A stretch of 64,000 nucleotides of DNA, taken from NCBI RefSeq assembly GCF_022201045.2, contig NC_068563.1:29857001-29921000 (forward strand), read 5' to 3'. Positions within the stretch are counted from its first letter, which is position 1, and the number at the start of each line of letters is the position of its first letter. Positions 26,055 to 38,705 of this stretch are shown here, piece after piece. The notes under the pieces were generated by a model that saw nothing but the letters and a program-made list of their open reading frames with translations, did not search any database and was not told the origin of the DNA. The DNA comes from Citrus sinensis. Lineage: Eukaryota > Streptophyta > Magnoliopsida > Sapindales > Rutaceae. The translations under genes and the position numbers were made by a program.

Positions 26055-28248
26055 TTATCTGGGTTCGTAAATCTTACTCTGCGGAATTTTGTGAACAAAA
26101 AAGCATGCAGCAATGGCAATGTAGCATAGGAACAGAACTACTCCTTTCATGTAATGTGAAGTTCCATCCTGAAAGTGAGAATTTCTTTTGATGTAAATAA
26201 CTCTGAGATCAGATGAAATTATGGTAAGCAAAAGAAAATATTGCATATTTTACTGAAAAACCTGTAAAGTGAAGGCCACAATGATTATTGTGAAGGCAAG
26301 GGAACCGGTTTCAAGAAGACTGAAATCAAGATCCATGTAGACACCTATTATCCAAGCAATGACCACGCATAAAGGAACCTGAAAATTAGAAGAAGGATTA
26401 TTGGAATATCTTAGAGATATAAATTAAAATTGGGAGGGAAATATAAAATGAAACCTTGGGTGTCTTCAGAGCCTTACCACAAACATTGAAATTTGAGTAG
26501 CAGATCCCAGGGCAACCCCCAAAGAAATGTCCTGCATCATACATACATAAATGTCTAATCTAGGGTGTTGTCTAGAAATGAGTTACACAAAGGTAAAGTA
26601 AAATTATCTGTAAAAGTTGATCATGATATTCCATTACCAGCTTGTTTTTGAAAGCAAATATGATTGAGCCTGCATGTTCTGCTGCATTCCCCACAATTGG
26701 TAGCAGTATTATGCTGATAAAGCTAACAGAAATGCCCCACGAATCCGAGGCAGCCTAATCAAAACCAATTTTAATTCAAGCATCAAATTCAAATTGCACA
26801 TACATATACTACTAATGAGCTGAAAATTATATATATATTTATATACCTCAATTGTGCCCACAACATACTCTGATAACACAGCTATTATGGCTGTCATGCC
26901 AACCAGCCAGCTAAATGCACTCCAAAATCCAATCACTGCTTTCTCTTCGTCTTCATCTTCGTCTTCCTGCTGAGCATCAACCCAGATCAAAATTACTGAC
27001 TACGAATTAAGTTTTGCGACTGTTGGTATTACTCTACCTCTTGAGATTCGAAAAGCTTCCGATGTGTTTTCAACTGGAAAAAAATGTAAGCAACATATGC
27101 GAGAAGCATAAGAATGCTGCTAGCTCTTGACAATTGAAGTATAGAATCGGCAGGGAAAGTGCCCGGCTCTGCAGCATATCTGAACAACAGTGGCAGCATT
27201 TGGCACAGCAATCCCAGCAACAGAAGTAGTGAGTTCACATCAGCCTGCTTCTGTTAAATAATAACAACGTACACAAAACTAGCTATCAGTATAAAAAGTG
27301 CTTTCGGACAAAGAGCTTTTGCTAATCAGTGACTTACTCTATCATATCTTTGCTCCTCTCTGATGTTGGCCAAGCCTCCACAGAGAAGAGAGGTCCCAAG
27401 AACAAGGAGGAGGTTCGAGAGAACGGAACCCAAGAGCGAGTACTTCAGCACATGAATTTTGTTCTCGTAGAGAGCAAATAATGCTATTATCAGCTCCGTC
27501 GCATTACCACATGTTGCATTCATAAGTCCCCCAACTGCATGCAAAAACCAAAGCCCCACGCATCATCATCCAGCATATTGTTTGTGCGCGTGCAATCATC
27601 TCTCAACAAAACAAAATTGCAAAAATTATTCGCCAAGAGATTCAAATTACCTGTTGGGCCGGTGAAATAGGCAATTTGTCTGTAGATGAAATCAATTTCA
27701 TCATGTCACGAAAAGATTCGCAAATATATACACTAATTGATAATAAAATTATTCGTAGTCAGCACATGCCACTTACTCAGTAAGGAAGCTGACACGCTCA
27801 GCCAGTGGAGCGAGACCAAGCAAACTCAAAGCAAATACCCACGGCTGCATATTGTATTATAACAAAATAATCGTTTATAAAAATACAAAATAATATTTTT
27901 TATTTTTTAATAAGCGATAATATGGGCACTTACTCTTCCGAAGTTATTGAGGCGAGCAATAACAGCCAGAGGAACGGCCGGGAAGAGCAAAGCAAGCCTG
28001 GTGCCAAGAATGACCTCTTGCAAATTTGCTAAAAATTCCCTCAGGATTCTGAACCGAACATTTGAAGGAAGCAATGGATCCGATTTCTTTCGCATGATCG
28101 GAGTCGACACAATTTGTGTAGTTTTTGCAGCTTCATTGCTGTTATCATTGTTATTATTATTCCGAATTATCTCCTTGCTTGAGCTATCGATATGGCCTCC
28201 ATTTTCCAATTCCCATACCTCCTGCGAATCCATCGATGAAATCATCAT
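26055..28248 (-). CDS. Vacuolar cation/proton exchanger (CAX family, type I)
   Basis: Ten exons on the minus strand: 27934-28248, 27777-27844, 27651-27679, 27338-27534, 27038-27250, 26847-26966, 26638-26754, 26478-26531, 26262-26378, 26055-26168; they join in phase to 447 aa. CAX proteins use the vacuolar proton gradient to load Ca2+ (and Mn2+) into the vacuole. The two cation-binding helices show as [14 protein letters not shown] (about aa 145-158) and [11 protein letters not shown] (about aa 336-346), separated by the acidic [10 protein letters not shown] loop (aa 275-284). The N-terminal 60 residues are hydrophilic, with an Asn-rich run and RKKSDPLLP, corresponding to the family's autoinhibitory region. 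Start is uncertain: ATGs lie at 28248, 28245 and 28233; the last ([12 protein letters not shown]) may be used. Paralogue number (CAX1/3 versus others) was not assigned. Confidence 0.92.
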
Positions 28249-28619
28249 GTATTGCTTCAATTTCTTTAAATGAATTATATATATACACAGGAAATGAAAC
28301 AGAAATTTAACAATTGAGAACTCTTTTGCTGGGTTAAATATATTAAAAAGAGTTTATATGTATAGAGCAAAATATGGACGTACATTTTCATTTTCTTTGT
28401 TGCAGCTTCCTGGAATTTTCTCAGGATTTTGTTTCCATTCTTGCAAGCATTTACACGTATAGAACTTTGCGTAGGTGTTGCTTGCACTGTTGTTTAGTGA
28501 ATGTATTAAGGTGCCAACAAAAAAAGTGTGAGTGTGTGTGTACATATAATTAATTTAATTAAGACAACTAGTTCTTAGCTAAAATGGAAAACTTTTCTGT
28601 TTTCTTCTATCTCCCCCAA

Positions 28620-29510
28620 TAGGCGGCTCTTTCCCTAGACAACTTAAGTGGTTGTCTAAGGTCCCACTATAGACGAAGACTCTAATTTTATTCATAAATC
28701 ATAGTTATTAATTATTGATTTATATTTATTATTATTTTATAATTATATTTTTCACAAAAAATTATTAAATCCTTACAAGTTACAAGGTCCCCTTTTATCA
28801 TTATAATTAACAATTTTAATCCCATTTATTTCCTCCATATATTTCATCTAAAACTCTATAAAAGCCACATATTTTTTTAAAGTTATTATCCATTAATATC
28901 TTTTTCTAATAAAAAAAATATGAAATCTTCATTACTTTGGTGGAAAAACTACTTTCTCTACCCTACTTTTTTTAAAAAAAAAATCAATTATTTTACCATC
29001 TATTGATCACTCATACTCAAAGCTTCAATATATCAAAGTTAAAGTTCTCAAATTTTCAGGTTCTATCTTTCCATCCTTTTATTAATTAATTGTGTTATTC
29101 AGTTGTTAGTATGATTGTTTGCTTAATTACTCTTGTTTCATTAGGAAAAAAAATGTCTACTAAAAAAATATGCATTAGGATACAAAAAACTTAAAAAAAC
29201 AAGAGAAATATAGAAAAATTAGCTTAATCTTAAAAAGAAGCCGTTGATAAAAACTTATTTAAGATCAACTATATCACAAGAAAGATTAAATAAGTTAACT
29301 ATATTGTCTATTGAGAAAGATGTATTAAGAAAATTAGAATATAAAAATTTGATTAATGATTTTGCATCTTAGAAGCTAGAGAAATTGATTTTAAATAAAT
29401 AAAATTTCAATAAAATTAATACATACATTTTATCTCAAACTTTTTGGAAGACCTAATTAAAACAATTTGCCTAAGGCCTAAAATATAATTGAGACGCCCC
29501 TCCTCCCCTC
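28620..29510 (+). mobile_element. Degraded hAT transposon with transposase remnants
   Basis: Broken plus-strand coding pieces read like the two ends of a plant hAT transposase of the TTF-zinc-finger type. Near 29160-29240 is a Lys-rich N-terminal piece (GYKKLKKQEKYRK). At 29265-29395 is a C-terminal dimerisation-like piece (SQERLN, then LSIEKDVLRKLEYKNLINDF). Stops interrupt both, and the catalytic middle is absent. The borders are degenerate (left around GGCGGCTC, right around GAGACGCCCC, with a CCTAAGGCC motif inside), so the limits are approximate and no clean target duplication was found. Confidence 0.6.
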
Positions 29511-31559
29511 TAGCATGCACTTGTTTATTAAGTGCCAAAGCCAAACCACTCAGATCTTCTGTAAACATTTTCGTAAGTTCAGAGTAGTCTTGTAAGTCAT
29601 ACATTCACAATTTTAATTTAAAATGTAAATTAGAGGATTAGCAACAATGTTCTATTACATTCTATAAGGTGTTAAAAGAACTAATTACAGTTTATAAGGT
29701 GTTAAAAGATCTAATGGTTCTTCAATGAAGATTTTTGTTTGTCTTTCAAATGCAAAATAAACAAATATTACACAAAATATTAGTATATTTGAAAATGTAG
29801 ATTTAAGACAAGACAATATATTTTTGTTTAATTTTTGGGGGAAAACAAGACAATGACATTACTTAAATAAGATGTAAAATAATTAGTTGTTCTTCCGTGT
29901 ATCCAACCCTATTTTTCAAAGCACAAGTGAGACTTTACTATCTAGTTACAATACAATTTAAATAAGCTATTATATAATATAGACGTACCTATAAATTACA
30001 TATTTGTATATAGACGACAATGTTATCTAGCAGCAAGATAACATTAAACTCTATAATTGGACAGTATCTTCTAGTTTCAAATTCAAATTTTAAAACTTTT
30101 TTTGTGTAATTATAGTTTTTATCTTGAATTTATGTCGATCGAGGAACATACTCATAAAAGTTTTATTATTTTTTATATAAAAAAATCCCTTTAATGTGAT
30201 ATAATTCTTATGCAGCAAATTGTGATGGAATCATTATCTATCTTCTCTCTGTTAAAGGCTAGCTTGTTTATGTATCTAAATTAAGTTGCTTGCACGGGTG
30301 GAAAATTAATCAAATAGAAACAGAAACACGTTATCTTCCTTTTCATCAATAACGTCAACACTAATTAACATTCGCAGGGATCTATAATTAATGAGACGAT
30401 CCATAATCTGAATTACTATAAAATCATGACTGGATGGTTCCTGATTGTATCACCAGTTTCCATAATCTGAATTACCAGAAAATTAAGACTACACAATACT
30501 GGCTTCCTTCAAACTCGCATTTTAAAACGTGAAAAGCATCTAAGTATCATATCAACGAGACGATCCACTGCAGCGAGCGATGGCTTAAGGGAGGCATTTG
30601 TCGGCTGTAGCCAAAATGGCAGAACCTTCCAGGCATTTTCATGTGTTTCTTCTCAAGAGAGGATAAAGCGGCTGAAATTTACTGTATTTTTTTCTCCCAT
30701 TGGGTTGGTTTGGTCGATGATGAAAAATGTTCCGAGGACAAAATTAAAGCACAATAAAATTTGATCTTCAAGAAGTCAGAAAGCCCAAGGAAATTTCCCT
30801 CGACATCAATTTATCTCAAAATAACAAATTTTAATTAAACACTCCAAAACAAAGTAACCCTTAGACCAAATTGTGTTGTTTTACGATGCTTGTTGCTAAA
30901 TGAGAATCGTCTCCTCATTTTTTTTTTTTGCCTTTTCGATACGATACTGATACGTACAGTATTGTATTATATTATATTAAAACACTGTTTTTGTATAAAT
31001 TTACGTTTGACTATGATTTCTAATTACATTGTACTGCATTAAAAATGTGTGGCTGGCTAATACAATGTAACGAGTATAAAACAAACCATGCAAAATAAGG
31101 TTTAGGTTGCATTGGATTAAAATACTGTTCATTCTTTAAATTTAATCATTTTACTTTCGTTATTTAATAAATTAAATTTATTAATATTAATTTATATTAA
31201 TAGTCAAATAAAATATAAAATATTACAAACGGGAATATTTAATAAACAAATGATAATTACTTTTATTACATAAAATTATTTTAATTACTCTACTTTAAAT
31301 GTGCGTAGAGTATTTTAAATTTTAATTATTTAGTCATTTATTATTTAATAAAACACTAAATTTAAGGATAAATTTAAATTCAATTACTATATTCGACATT
31401 AGTAAATAAAAATTACTTTATAATTAAATTGAAAATTTAATATTATGCTGTATTATGCCGAATTCAGTGATTTTATTGTAGATGTTTTGGATAAACACAC
31501 ATTTATCTAGATATCCAAGATCTTAAATACAAAATATAAAAGCAAACACAACTCTCCGT

Positions 31560-32025
31560 ACTATCGCGTTGTATCCACAATTAATCCCAAAGGCTCTTAT
31601 ATTAAAATTAGAGGAGAAAATTCTATGTCAATCGCCATCTCCTTAGCGTACGTGACAGTTATCACTTATATCACATCTGCCTTAACATCCCTCTTAATCT
31701 CGTCGTTATCTCGTGCGACATTCTACAGTTGGTAATAATATTATATTTTATTATTTGATAATAGTATATCATTAAATTACTTTTATGCTATAAATATTAA
31801 TATATAAAAATATTTATTTAATAATTAATTAAAAATTAATATTATAACACAAAAATATTATAAATTTAAATAATACTAATTCAATTTTAATATAATATAA
31901 AATAATGTTACAAAATAGTATTATATAGTACAATCTATATTACTCTAAATATTACATTACATTACAACTTAATACAATATATGATAATATAATACAAAAT
32001 AATATAATGTAGAAAACGCGATAGT
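31560..32025. mobile_element. MITE-like element with 11-bp inverted ends
   Basis: ACTATCGCGTT at 31560-31570 is the exact complement of AACGCGATAGT at 32015-32025. The 466-bp interior is AT-rich and non-coding. No clear target duplication was seen, so the family is unassigned and a chance inverted repeat is not excluded. Confidence 0.4.
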
Positions 32026-32233
32026 GCATAGGACCAAACGATGACATGCCCCTGCACTATCAGTATCAGGCATGAAATTTAGGATCGAAATATAATTAAA
32101 CATAAGACTCATCTAATAAATTAAATAATTCACAATATAAGTGTCTTTTGCGGAATGGAAGTTTCATGACAAAGCTAAAACAGAAGTAAAAGAAATTCCA
32201 AGAACGCTCGAAGAGCAGACAGAGACCCTAGAA

Positions 32234-34146
32234 ATGGCGGAGAAATTGGCGCCCGAGAAACGGCATCGTTTCCTCCACAACGGTGCGTGTTTAGGGTCTC
32301 TCTATTTGTCTCCGTTTTTTAAAATTTTCCTAATTCATTTATATTTTTGCAGGCCAAACAGTATTTGAATGGGATCAAACCCTAGACGAGATAAATATTT
32401 ACATAAATTTACCGCCAAATGTTCACTCGAAGCAATTTTATTGCAAGATTCAATCAAAACATATTGAACTTGGCATCAAAGGCAACCCCCCTTATCTCAA
32501 CGTTAGTGCTTTTTATCTCAATTGCTTTATTTAATTGCTAAATGTTTTAATTTTTAGTTTTTATTTTCCTGATTTATGACATTTGATTTCAGCATGAACT
32601 CACCTGTCCGGTGAAGACGGATTCTTCTTTCTGGACCTTAGGTATTTTATTTTATAAATATTAATCTCTTTGTTTTTTGAAAAAAAATGTTTTTGATATA
32701 TATTTTTGAAATTTGAGCTGAATTGGGGTTTTTGGATGGCAGAGGATGATGTGATGCACATAACATTGACGAAAAGGGATAAGGGTCAGACTTGGGCTTC
32801 GCCTATAATGGGTCAGGGTCAGCTCGACCCTTATGTCACTGATCAAGAACAGAAGCGTCTCATGCTGCAGAGGTTCCAAGAAGAGGTGAACTATCACTGG
32901 CTACTCTTTATTGTTCTAGTTCAGTTTTAGTGGGCTTCTTTCTTTCTCTGTCTTTCCCCTAAACCATAGTAGTAGTAATGAGATAATTGTTAAAGCTGAA
33001 AATCTTGAATGCAAAACGGAGATTCCATTGTAACTTTAAACTCTAGCTGTGCTGTGTTATGGATAGTGATACTGGCTACTAGCTTCACATGTCTTTGGTA
33101 ATACCTCTTCGATGGAAGTGGGAAGAAGAAAGCTTAACTGCTGAGAATGAGCTCTTGGTGTGGGATATCATTAAGGGTGATTATAGCTTTCTTCTGCTGC
33201 AAGTGGAATTATCCTGGCCATCCATGATTTGGATGTTCATACATTAGGTCGGTATTAATTGGTATATTAAGCACATACTGGCACAAGGTTATTTGATCAT
33301 TGTCTATTAGAGTTTAAATGTTCCTATCACCCATTTGTAGACAAAGTTTCTCCTGATTACATGAAGAAACTGCCAGTTCCTTTAGCCCATTGATTGTTTG
33401 GAGAGAAGCAGAGAGGAGAGAGGAGGAACAAGCACAGCTTTTGGAACATTAGTTGAATTAATAGTCGCATGTTGAGTTAGGTTCAAAATGAATAACTTTT
33501 TGGGGATACCTGATACTGTGAACCAAAAATCTTCTTTGTTTCCTTTTATAATTACTATTCGGATGCTTCTTCATATTTTGGACTAATTATTATTTGAATG
33601 ATTCTTCGTTTGTTGGACTATGGTTGAGATCTTTTATTAGTTGTGATGTCTCTAGCTGAGTGGCCTATAGCTTAATCTTTTGTGTCCGGGTTTTCATGTC
33701 ATTATTGTTATTGATTATGTCATGTGTCTTATATGACCCTGAAATGCATTACTGTAAGTGAAGAGACCACATTGTTTTCTTTTGTGCTTTTAGATTTAAC
33801 CACTCTTATCTAATCCGCTTATAGAAAATCTTTAATTTCTTTTGGAAACTTCCTGGCATTAGCATACTTGGAACTTCTGTTGAATTGGCTTCATTCAATT
33901 TAATCAATTAAGATTTGCTTGTCTGGATTTTATTGAAATGTACTGAACCACTTAATTTGCTTGAAGCTTCCAATGACTTGCCGAAGCAAATCTAATTATA
34001 CGAGTTAGATACTGTTTCGGTCTGAACAGCCTGTCCTGACAAACTGTTGGTTTATGCAGAATCCGGGTTTTGACTTCTCGCAGGCACAATTTACAGGTAG
34101 CTGCCCCGACCCAAGGACCTTTATGGGTGGGATCCGCTCTGATTGA
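32234..34146 (+). CDS. NudC/CS-domain co-chaperone-like protein (NUDCD2 type)
   Basis: Five exons: 32234-32282, 32353-32501, 32593-32641, 32743-32885, 34060-34146; 158 aa. The start is the ATG at 32234 (MAEKLAPEKRH). Residues about 15-105 form a p23/CS beta-sandwich: FEWDQTLDEINIYINLPPNV, then IELGIKGNPPYLN, SFWTLEDDVMHITLTK and DKGQTW. A short helical C-terminus follows (LMLQRFQEENPGFDFS). Small plant NudC-like proteins of this length are HSP90-associated, HSP20-like co-chaperones with holdase activity; the client here is unknown. Arabidopsis has a matching HSP20-like gene next to the inositol kinase gene, as here. The long last intron (32886-34059) explains the apparent gap. Confidence 0.9.
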
Positions 34147-35616
34147 CAATGTTACTACGCTACATTGCTTACTTGTATTAAGTCTGTAGCATTATTTACC
34201 TGTATTAAGCCTATTAGAATCCTGACACTCTCTCGGTAAATAAAAACAATCTGATTTCCGTCAGTGTTCAGGTATTCTATGTAAAACTGTATTGACCTTG
34301 TCAAATGATTGTGGTCACATGTCACTCTAATTATTGTCCCGTTTATTCCAAATGTAGCAAAAAAAGGGAAGAAAAAGGAAGTGAAAATGTACGTCTCATT
34401 GTCTGTTTGTTGTTTGCGGTGTGTTAAGTGCAATATGAGGGCCTTGCTCAGCTTTTTAGGCTTGAGTAACAGATTTTATCTAGACAGATCCATGTGTTGG
34501 AGCTTGGACGCTACTTAGCAAACAGCAAAATAGCATCATGAGTCAGAGGATTAGTTTATAAGAGATCGAAGATGATGAACCCAGAAGTTAAAAAATTTAC
34601 CTGTTTTCAAATTATTTGATATTTGGTTGGCGTTCATTTGATATGGATTGAAAATCCCATGATCTGGGAAACAAAAAAGAATAGAAAGGATGAAATGGCT
34701 GGTTTTGATTTGTTAAGTGAACAAGAATCAGATTCCAAAAGAAACCGAAGAAAATGCTTGAAAGTTGAATGTATCGAACTAATGCTATAAGAATCATATT
34801 CCTGAGCGATCATTACTTTAATTTAGACTCGTATAATTACGCAAGTCTTATGCAGTGGGGGGAAATATTCCATGGGCTCTAACAACAACCATTGATATCA
34901 GTTTCTTTTGTTTTGTCTTAAGATTTTGAATATTTGTGGTAGCAGCCATCAGTTGCTTGCATATGCTTGCAACTCAATGCTCAAACAATGACGTCCACGG
35001 CAATCTCACCCTCCAGCTTGCGTAAACTACGTACCTTCTCAATTGAGGCCTAAGTCCTCGTGAAGAAGGTTTTTCTACAATTATGCATTAATGCAGAGTA
35101 ATTTTTACTCATTTTGAGCCTTATTATTTAGGTTGTGCCATTGCCCTCAAAGGTATTTGGCTGAGTGATTTTCTATCATATTTATTTAGTTAATCATCTG
35201 ACTTCCAATCTTGATAGGTAGATGCCAAAAATTAATTTCACTTCTACGGCTCTACCTTTAAAAAAAAAAAGAAAAAAGAAAAAAAGTCTAACTTGTCTCA
35301 TCACAAGGTTGTATTGTTCAGGTTTCAAGTCTCTTATAGAATACAATATACATGAGAAAAGTCGAACTGCCACATAAATATTATAACTGGCGCGCGTCTT
35401 CAATCTTTCGACACATATATAAGTCGGCATTCATTCTCTCACGCAGCGCACGAAACCAAATTCATTTTGTCGTCCCACAGGTGCACAGAATTTAGAAGTC
35501 CTCATCTCTCTCTTTCTTCAATGCTTTCTCTCAAACAAACCTCAAGCTGATGATCCAAAACCCACAAATATTCAAATACCCACTTGTTATTTTTCACCAA
35601 ACCCCCCACCTACACC
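34147..35616. promoter_or_regulatory. NudC-like 3' flank and inositol-kinase promoter
   Basis: No coding sequence recognised. The right end has a TATA box candidate TATATAAG at 35416-35423, about 195 bases before the kinase ATG, followed by a CT-rich leader around 35500-35530. Confidence 0.45.
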
Positions 35617-37635
35617 ATGGTGAGAAATCACTCAAATCACGGTATTCTAATCGTGGGAAATTACTGCCACGACGTTTTGATCCGAAACGGTACCGTTCTG
35701 GCCGAGACCCTCGGCGGGGCTGCCTCTTTCATTTCCAACGTCCTCAATGGCTTGTCCATTTCTTGCAGCCTGATTGCTAAAGTGGGTCATGATTTTAAAT
35801 ACGAAACTAGTTATCGTCCAATTATCGTGCCCACTTCTAAAACGACAGTTTTTCACGCGTATTTTGATTCGATTTCGGCTCCGAGTGGGCACTCAGATCG
35901 GGTCCTGAAACGGGTTTGCTCGTGTGAACCGATTACACCGTCGGATCTTCCAGATGGGAAGTTTGATTACGGGATGGCTGTTGGGGTTGGGGGAGAGATA
36001 CTGCCTGAGACGCTGGAGAAAATGCTTGAAATTTGTAATGTAGTGCTTGTTGATATCCAATCTGTAATTAGAGTTTTTGATAGCGTTGATGGAACTGTGA
36101 ATCCTGTGCCATTAAAAGAGAGTGGCTTTTATCATTTATTGCCCAAGATTGGATTTTTAAAGGCCTCTTCGGAGGAGGCTTTGTTTATGGATGTGGAAGA
36201 AGTAAGGAAGTTGTGTTGTGTTGTGGTGACTAACGGGAGAGAAGGGTCTGAAGTGTATTACAGAGATGGGAAAGTGAAGGTTTCGCCCTTTTTGGCTAAT
36301 CAGATTGATCCAACGGGTGCTGGAGATAGTTTTTTAGGTGGGCTTGTGACGGGGTTGGTTCAGGGGTTGGCTGTGCCTGATGCTGCATTGCTTGGCAACT
36401 TTTTTGGGTCGATTACTGTTGCTCAGATTGGTTTGCCTAAATTTGATTCAAGGGTCTTGCAGGTTTGTCAAGCCTTTTTTTTTGGGTTAAAATAGATACT
36501 GTTGGATTTATGTTTTCTGTTAGTTGTGTGGGAAACATAGTTATGTTTGATGAAGCTATAGCTAATAGGAACATGGATTGAGCTTTAACTATAGATTTGG
36601 ACTGTTAAACTTAACTTCAATAAGCTTGCTATCACAGCTTCCTATTAGTACTTGAGAAATCATCCCTTCAATAATGTGTTGCAGAAGTTTGCATTGTTTT
36701 GTGTAACTGATCTTTGGTTTATTATAACCTAACATGGAAGATAGTAGATTTCTTAATTGGTAGTTGGAGTTTTTGATTTGGTATAATTATTATCATATTT
36801 TAAGTGATATACTGATGGAATATAGGAAGTTTCTTGCCAAATATTCACAACAAACTGTTGGATGGCTTTGTAAACTACTACTCATGTAGAGTTTGTTTAT
36901 AGACGACAAGATTAGATAATGCTGGTTATCCATGTGTGCATGTTTATGGGTAGCTAAGTGTCAATTGGTAACATATGTTGATATGGGATTAAGTATATTA
37001 TAAACTTCCCATGTCTTTGCTCTTAATATGCTGGTCTTGTGAAAATGTCAAGGGTCGCCTCTTGGCACGTTTGGTCCGCATGCATGTTTTTTCTCAGCTT
37101 TGAGAAATTATGATTTATTTGTTGTTTTGTATCTTGAACACCTCATGGAGGTCAAAGGATTTGATTCCTTTTGAGTTTGCAAGAACTTTCATTGTAAAAT
37201 GGTTGAGTACTTCATGAATGGCTTTTGTTGGGGGTAGTTCATGTAGCCAATTACTGAGTGCTTTCTTTACATAATGCAGCTGTAGATTTGCACTATCAAA
37301 ATCTGCTATGTGCTATATCTTAAGAAAAATAATGTGTACTCATTTCTACTTTCTTCTTTCAGAGAGTCAAGGATGAGGTGCAGAGAAGGAAGCTGAGCTG
37401 CAGTGAAAGAAGAGACGAAGAGATTGAGTTTACGAAGCCTGAAGGTCATGAACAATTCCACTCATCCCTTTGTGCAGCCAAACTAGTATCAGCTTGTGCC
37501 ATGCAAGAATGTCTAAAAGACTTTCCTGGTATAACTAGAGAACAGGGTTTTCTCTCCCAGAACAATGGGCAATCTAAACAACTACTCAATCCTCTCTACG
37601 ATGAGCCAATTAAAACCACGGAAGGTAAACCTTGA
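35617..37635 (+). CDS. MIK: myo-Inositol kinase, pfkB/ribokinase family
   Basis: Two exons, 35617-36462 and 37363-37635, giving 372 aa. The first ATG in the frame is at 35617 (MVRNHSNHG). The N-terminal sugar-binding part reads LIVGNYCHDVLI then GGAASFISNVL. The pfkB signature is DPTGAGDSFLGG at about aa 231-242, with the catalytic-base Asp at aa 237 and the GAGD anion hole. Length and two-part layout match Arabidopsis myo-inositol kinase and maize lpa3, which phosphorylate myo-inositol to inositol 3-phosphate at an early step toward phytate. The C-terminal tail (aa 283-372, exon 2) is low in conservation and outside the kinase fold. Chromosomal neighbours match the Arabidopsis MIK locus. Confidence 0.92.
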
Positions 37636-38705
37636 CTTGGACAATATAACTCCCTCCTCACTTTCCAATTCATTGTAGAACAAACTTCACTGGCATAGGG
37701 ATATTGTTGCACGTGGCTTTGGTGTTGGTCATTCAATCCAAACCTTGGAGGTTAATTACAAACTCAAGTAATAAATCTCCTAAAAGCCAGAAAGATTTTC
37801 GATGATAGTTGCCTTCGTTCTCCTGTTCATATATGCTGCGCTAAATTTTTCATATCAGCTGCTGCTCACCAGATTTACTTTAGGTACATCTTCACTGAAA
37901 TTTTTTATGCTAGTGCAAACGTTAGTCTGTAGGAAGGCAAGACTCTTCAGTTTGTGAAAAGAGCCATCCTGTGAACTTCATTTTGCTTATCCTGGTTTTG
38001 TACTAGAATAAGAAAAGGAAAATTAGATTAGCGTGTTAAGCTGGTAGGATACAGCTAATTTTTTTTCTTGTAAAGTTCTCTTGTTGATTTATTAATTAAA
38101 AAAATTGGCACTTACTAGCTCAACTTGGTTGGTTAGTGTTTGTTACTCGGTCATAGAAAGTGATTGTGGCAATAATTGTGAAGTGTGGAAATACCATTAC
38201 GTTCCCACACTTTATAATATTGTTAATTTACAAAGTCTTGTAATAAAGGAAGGATGTGTTACGTTAATTAAGGATCGTATAACACCAAATTTTCGTTCAA
38301 CTTGTATAATTCAAGTCCACGATGAATTTTGGAACGTTCGGCACAAATTCTCTTTTTCAAAGCGCGTGAATCTCGTACCCTGTAGTCTTTAATATGAGAA
38401 TCCGCTTTTCTCGTGATTGCACGCGCGTGGTTTTATATTCCCAGATTTTGTCCAAGTGACCAAAAAGAAAAAAGAATCTTAAAATGAAAAATCTCTTTCA
38501 ACGTTCATTCAACAACCACCGTCAGTCATCAGATCCATGGCCTAGCCTGAAGACCACGATTTACGCAGAACCAGTTCATTTCAGAATTTATTTTTCTGCC
38601 TAATACTTGAACTTTCTAATCGTTACCCCCTCAAAATTAGGGTTTCAAAATAACCCTCGACACAAATCTCCGCCGTGGATTCTGCCCTTGCTCTGATCGG
38701 ACACA
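37636..38705. other. Spacer between inositol kinase and the SMR gene
   Basis: Contains the kinase 3' flank and the SMR-gene promoter and leader. A 95-codon frame at 38105-38392 has no recognisable motif. No TATA box is obvious. Confidence 0.45.

Larger units (their letters stand above)
28249..32233. other. Transposon-rich spacer between CAX and the NudC-like gene
   Basis: Very AT-rich. It holds the CAX promoter at the left, the remains of an hAT element (about 28620-29510), an inverted-repeat element (31560-32025), and the short promoter of the NudC-like gene at the right. No intact gene seen. Confidence 0.5.
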
